Below are positions 14,380-16,254 of a DNA stretch of 16,254 nt, in pieces. The notes under the pieces were generated by a model. The model saw only the letters and a program-made list of their open reading frames with translations. It made no database searches and had not been told where the DNA came from. The translations under genes were made by a program, and so were the position numbers. Position 1 is the stretch's first letter. Every line of letters starts with the position of its first letter. This DNA comes from Agaricicola taiwanensis_A (GTDB lineage Bacteria; Pseudomonadota; Alphaproteobacteria; Rhizobiales; Methylopilaceae): assembly GCA_040394255.1 (NCBI GenBank), contig JBEBSP010000054.1, forward strand, positions 1 through 16,254. The letters are read 5' to 3'.

Positions 14380-15333
14380 ATGACCGAAGCCCGTGGCCAT
14401 GGCCGCATCTACGATTCCATCACCGACACCATGGGCAACACCCCGCTGGTGCGGCTGAACCGCATCGCCGCCGAGAAGGGCGTCAAGGCCAACCTTCTGG
14501 CCAAGCTGGAGTTCTTCAACCCGATCGCCAGCGTGAAGGACCGCATCGGCGTCGCCATGATCGACGCGCTGGAGGCCGAGGGCCGGATCACGCAGGGCAC
14601 GACCCTGATCGAGCCGACCTCCGGCAACACCGGCATCGCGCTCGCCTTCGTGGCCGCCGCGCGCGGCTACCGGCTGATCCTCGTCATGCCGGAGAGCATG
14701 TCGCTGGAACGGCGCAAGATGCTGGCGCTGCTGGGCGCGGAGCTGGTGCTGACGCCCGCGCCGCAGGGCATGAAGGGCGCCGTCGCCCGCGCCGAGGAGC
14801 TCAACCGCGAGATCGCCAATTCGGTCATCCCGCAGCAGTTCGCCAACCCGGCCAACCCGGACATCCACCGCCGCACCACGGCGGAGGAGATCTGGAACGA
14901 CACCAAGGGCGAGGTCGACATCGTGATCTCGGGCGTCGGCACCGGCGGCACCATCACCGGCGTCGGCCAGGTGCTGAAGCCGCGCAAGGCATCGCTGCGG
15001 ATGATCGCCGTCGAGCCGGAAGACAGCCCGATCCTCTCCGGCGGGCAGCCCGGCCCGCACAAGATCCAGGGCCTCGGCGCGGGCTTCATCCCCGAGGTGC
15101 TGGACCGCTCGGTGATCGACGAGGTCGTCACCGTCGGCAACCAGACCTCGTTCGACACCGCCCGCCTGGTGGCCAAACTCGACGGCATCCCGGTCGGTAT
15201 CTCCTCGGGCGCGGCCGTCGCGGCGGCCATCGAGGTCGGATCGCGGCCCGAGAACGCGGGCAAAAACATCGTCATCATCATCCCCTCCTTCGCCGAACGC
15301 TATCTGTCGACGGCGCTGTTCGAAGGGCTCTGA
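14380..15333 (+). CDS. cysK: Cysteine synthase A (O-acetylserine sulfhydrylase)
   Basis: CysK makes L-cysteine from O-acetyl-L-serine and sulfide with pyridoxal phosphate in the cytoplasm. The product is 317 residues, the usual length. Seen: MGNTPLVRLNRI (18-29), the PLP lysine Lys53 in NPIASVKDRI, the substrate loop PTSGNTGIAL (79-88), the phosphate-binding GVGTGGTITGVG, the PHKIQGLGAGFIP segment typical of CysK, and SSGAA that contacts the pyridine nitrogen. The ATG at 14380 has GAGGAG 6 nt upstream. The Rrf2 gene upstream and a terminator downstream make it probably a single-gene transcript. CysM and cystathionine synthase are less likely given PHKIQGLGAGFIP and length. Confidence 0.95.
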   Translation: MTEARGHGRIYDSITDTMGNTPLVRLNRIAAEKGVKANLLAKLEFFNPIASVKDRIGVAMIDALEAEGRITQGTTLIEPTSGNTGIALAFVAAARGYRLILVMPESMSLERRKMLALLGAELVLTPAPQGMKGAVARAEELNREIANSVIPQQFANPANPDIHRRTTAEEIWNDTKGEVDIVISGVGTGGTITGVGQVLKPRKASLRMIAVEPEDSPILSGGQPGPHKIQGLGAGFIPEVLDRSVIDEVVTVGNQTSFDTARLVAKLDGIPVGISSGAAVAAAIEVGSRPENAGKNIVIIIPSFAERYLSTALFEGL

Positions 15334-15351
15334 TTGAACGGCATCGCTGCG

Positions 15352-15377
15352 AAAGGCGGCCCACGGGCCGCTTTTTT
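15352..15377 (+). terminator. Rho-independent terminator of cysK
   Basis: GCGGCC (15356-15361) and GGCCGC (15366-15371) pair around a CACG tetraloop. Flanking A and T residues extend the stem, and a run of six T (15372-15377) follows. It begins 19 bp after the cysK stop. Confidence 0.9.
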
Positions 15378-15397
15378 CATGCGCGCGCGAGGCCTTT

Positions 15398-15423
15398 TGA
15401 ACCTTCGCGGGTTCCGGACCGTT
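15398..15423 (+). promoter_or_regulatory. EcfG-like (general stress response) promoter of the small acidic protein gene
   Basis: TGAAC (15398-15402), 17 nt, then CGTT (15420-15423) matches the alphaproteobacterial EcfG/SigT consensus GGAAC-N16/17-CGTT except for the first base. Transcription would start near 15430, giving a leader of about 18-20 nt that still holds the full Shine-Dalgarno at 15432-15440. No sigma-70-type alternative of quality was seen here. A single mismatched site in a GC-rich genome can occur by chance. Confidence 0.5.
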
Positions 15424-15448
15424 GATCCTCCAAAGAGGAGTTCACACG

Positions 15449-15817
15449 ATGCCCGACAACGATCCCAAACGCCCGCCGGACGAGCCGGTCCGACCGCCCG
15501 TCGTTCCCGACGAGCGCGAGGTTCCCCCGCCGCCGCCGATCAACGACCCGAGCCCGCCACCGCCGCCACAGGCGGGAATTGAGGACGCCGACAGCGTCGG
15601 TGAGGTCTCCGAGGAGATCAAGCGGTTCGGCGATGCCGGCGGGGACGGTCCGGCCCGCGAGGCCGCCGACCGTGCCAGCGAGGCGCTGGGCGACGACGAT
15701 CCCGGCACGGCCGCCGACCGGATGGCGGGCGAGACGCCGGTGGAGGACATGTTCGACCGCGACGAGGACATCGGCGACGGCACCAACCGCACCGGGGAGG
15801 CGCGGCTGCGGACCTGA
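15449..15817 (+). CDS. Small proline-rich, acidic, probably disordered protein of unknown function
   Basis: I do not recognise this 122-residue protein. It has no signal peptide and no membrane segment. Residues 1-40 hold about 19 prolines, including two runs of five (26-30 and 36-40). Residues 45-95 are Ala/Glu/Asp-rich and could form helix (VGEVSEEIKRFGD, AREAADRASEALGDD). The tail is acidic (EDMFDRDEDIGDG). There is no Cys, Trp, Tyr or His, and only two Phe, so it is likely largely unfolded. The ATG at 15449 has an excellent AGAGGAG 8 nt upstream, and terminators flank it on both sides. An upstream in-frame start at 15422 lacks a ribosome site. Third-position GC preference supports real coding. 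The upstream EcfG-like site suggests stress induction (inference). Confidence 0.75.
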   Translation: MPDNDPKRPPDEPVRPPVVPDEREVPPPPPINDPSPPPPPQAGIEDADSVGEVSEEIKRFGDAGGDGPAREAADRASEALGDDDPGTAADRMAGETPVEDMFDRDEDIGDGTNRTGEARLRT

Positions 15818-15838
15818 CCTCCCCTGCCCTCCGGCTGC

Positions 15839-15866
15839 AAAAAAGGCGCTCCTGAGAGCGCCTTTT
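15839..15866. terminator. Bidirectional terminator between the small protein gene and typA
   Basis: GGCGCTC (15845-15851) and GAGCGCC (15856-15862) form a perfect 7-bp stem with a CTGA loop. It is flanked by six A on the left (15839-15844) and four T on the right (15863-15866), so it can stop transcription from both converging genes. Confidence 0.9.
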
Positions 15867-15889
15867 CGATGTGCCCGGACCCGGCGGCG

Positions 15890-16254
15890 TCAGCTCGCCA
15901 GGGCTTCCTTCGCCCGCTCGGCCCGCTTGCGGTCGTTGGGGTCGAGCACGGCCTTGCGCAGGCGGATCGACTTCGGCGTGACTTCCACCAGCTCGTCGTC
16001 CTGGATCCAGGCCAGCGAACGCTCCAGCGTCATGCGGATCGGCGGCGTCAGGCGCACGGCCTCGTCCTTCGACGTGGTGCGGATGTTGGTCAGCTTCTTG
16101 CCCTTGAGCACGTTGACCTCAAGGTCGTTCTCGCGGGTGTGCTCGCCCACGATCATGCCCTGATAGACCTTCCAGCCCGGCTCGATCATCATCGGACCGC
16201 GGTCCTCGAGGTTCCACAGCGCATAGGCCACCGCCTCGCCGGGCTCGTTGGCGA
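15890..16254 (-). CDS. typA: GTP-binding protein TypA/BipA, C-terminal part (cut by window edge)
   Basis: TypA/BipA is a ribosome-associated translational GTPase involved in 50S assembly, especially under stress and cold. About 121 C-terminal residues are visible and the gene continues past the right edge, so the GTPase domain is outside the window. Seen: NEPGEAVAYALWNLEDRG, then MIEPGWKVYQGMIVGEHTREND, given here as GWKVYQGMIVGEH, LEVNVLKGKKLTNIRTTSKD, and LERSLAWIQDDELVEVTPKS followed by IRLRKAVLD, all typical of the BipA-specific C-terminal domain and absent from EF-G and LepA. The stop TGA reads at 15890-15892. It converges on the small protein gene with a shared terminator between them. 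Confidence 0.95.
   Translation of the reverse strand, partial: ANEPGEAVAYALWNLEDRGPMMIEPGWKVYQGMIVGEHTRENDLEVNVLKGKKLTNIRTTSKDEAVRLTPPIRMTLERSLAWIQDDELVEVTPKSIRLRKAVLDPNDRKRAERAKEALAS

Noticed and set aside
13582..15060. Minus-strand open frame covering dut, the Rrf2 gene and cysK
   Set aside because: It crosses three supported plus-strand genes and an AT-rich regulatory gap; the product is Arg/Gly/His-rich low complexity.
15526..15570. Proline-codon-rich tract (CCGCCGCCG) as a microsatellite repeat
   Set aside because: It is explained by two poly-proline runs in the coding frame of the small acidic protein.

Overview
The window looks like the chromosome of a GC-rich alphaproteobacterium. 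GC content is roughly two thirds by eye, with strong G/C at third codon positions. The gene order dnaA-dnaN-recF-gyrB next to rpsT, together with mutM/ubiE-ubiB-coaBC-dut, is typical of that class. The exact order or family cannot be named from sequence alone. No insertion sequence, prophage, tRNA, rRNA or CRISPR array was seen, and most genes are core housekeeping genes.

Left part, all on the minus strand (read right to left): a rhodanese-like sulfurtransferase, dnaA (initiator), dnaN (sliding clamp), recF (gap repair), recQ (helicase) and the N-terminal part of gyrB, cut by the window edge. dnaN/recF overlap by 4 nt and recF/recQ are 1 nt apart, so these three are probably translated as one coupled unit. 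Two departures from the usual rpsT-dnaA-dnaN-recF-gyrB order are the rhodanese gene upstream of dnaA and recQ placed between recF and gyrB. A gene-free 646-bp stretch (6741-7386) separates the rhodanese gene from rpsT. It holds hairpins and an AT-rich tract but no convincing DnaA-box cluster.

Middle, still minus strand: mutM (8-oxoG glycosylase) with a crotonase-family enoyl-CoA hydratase close behind it, then rpsT with its own good promoter and a strong terminator. A divergent intergenic region at 9454-9544, carrying an 8-bp inverted repeat, separates mutM from the plus-strand genes.

Right part, plus strand: ubiE and ubiB (ubiquinone synthesis) and coaBC (coenzyme A synthesis) are tightly packed. 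A pair of inverted, hairpin-forming dispersed repeats follows, then dut (dUTPase), an Rrf2-family regulator overlapping dut by 4 nt, and cysK (cysteine synthase). A candidate operator lies between the regulator and cysK. After a terminator comes a small proline-rich acidic protein of unknown function, whose upstream region resembles an EcfG-type general-stress promoter. A bidirectional terminator then separates it from the C-terminal part of typA/bipA on the minus strand.

The least ordinary items are the paired palindromic repeats with compensating stem changes, the EcfG-like promoter in front of the disordered small protein, the Rrf2-cysK pair with its candidate operator, and CoaC's Cys-to-Arg change at the position of E. 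coli Cys158.
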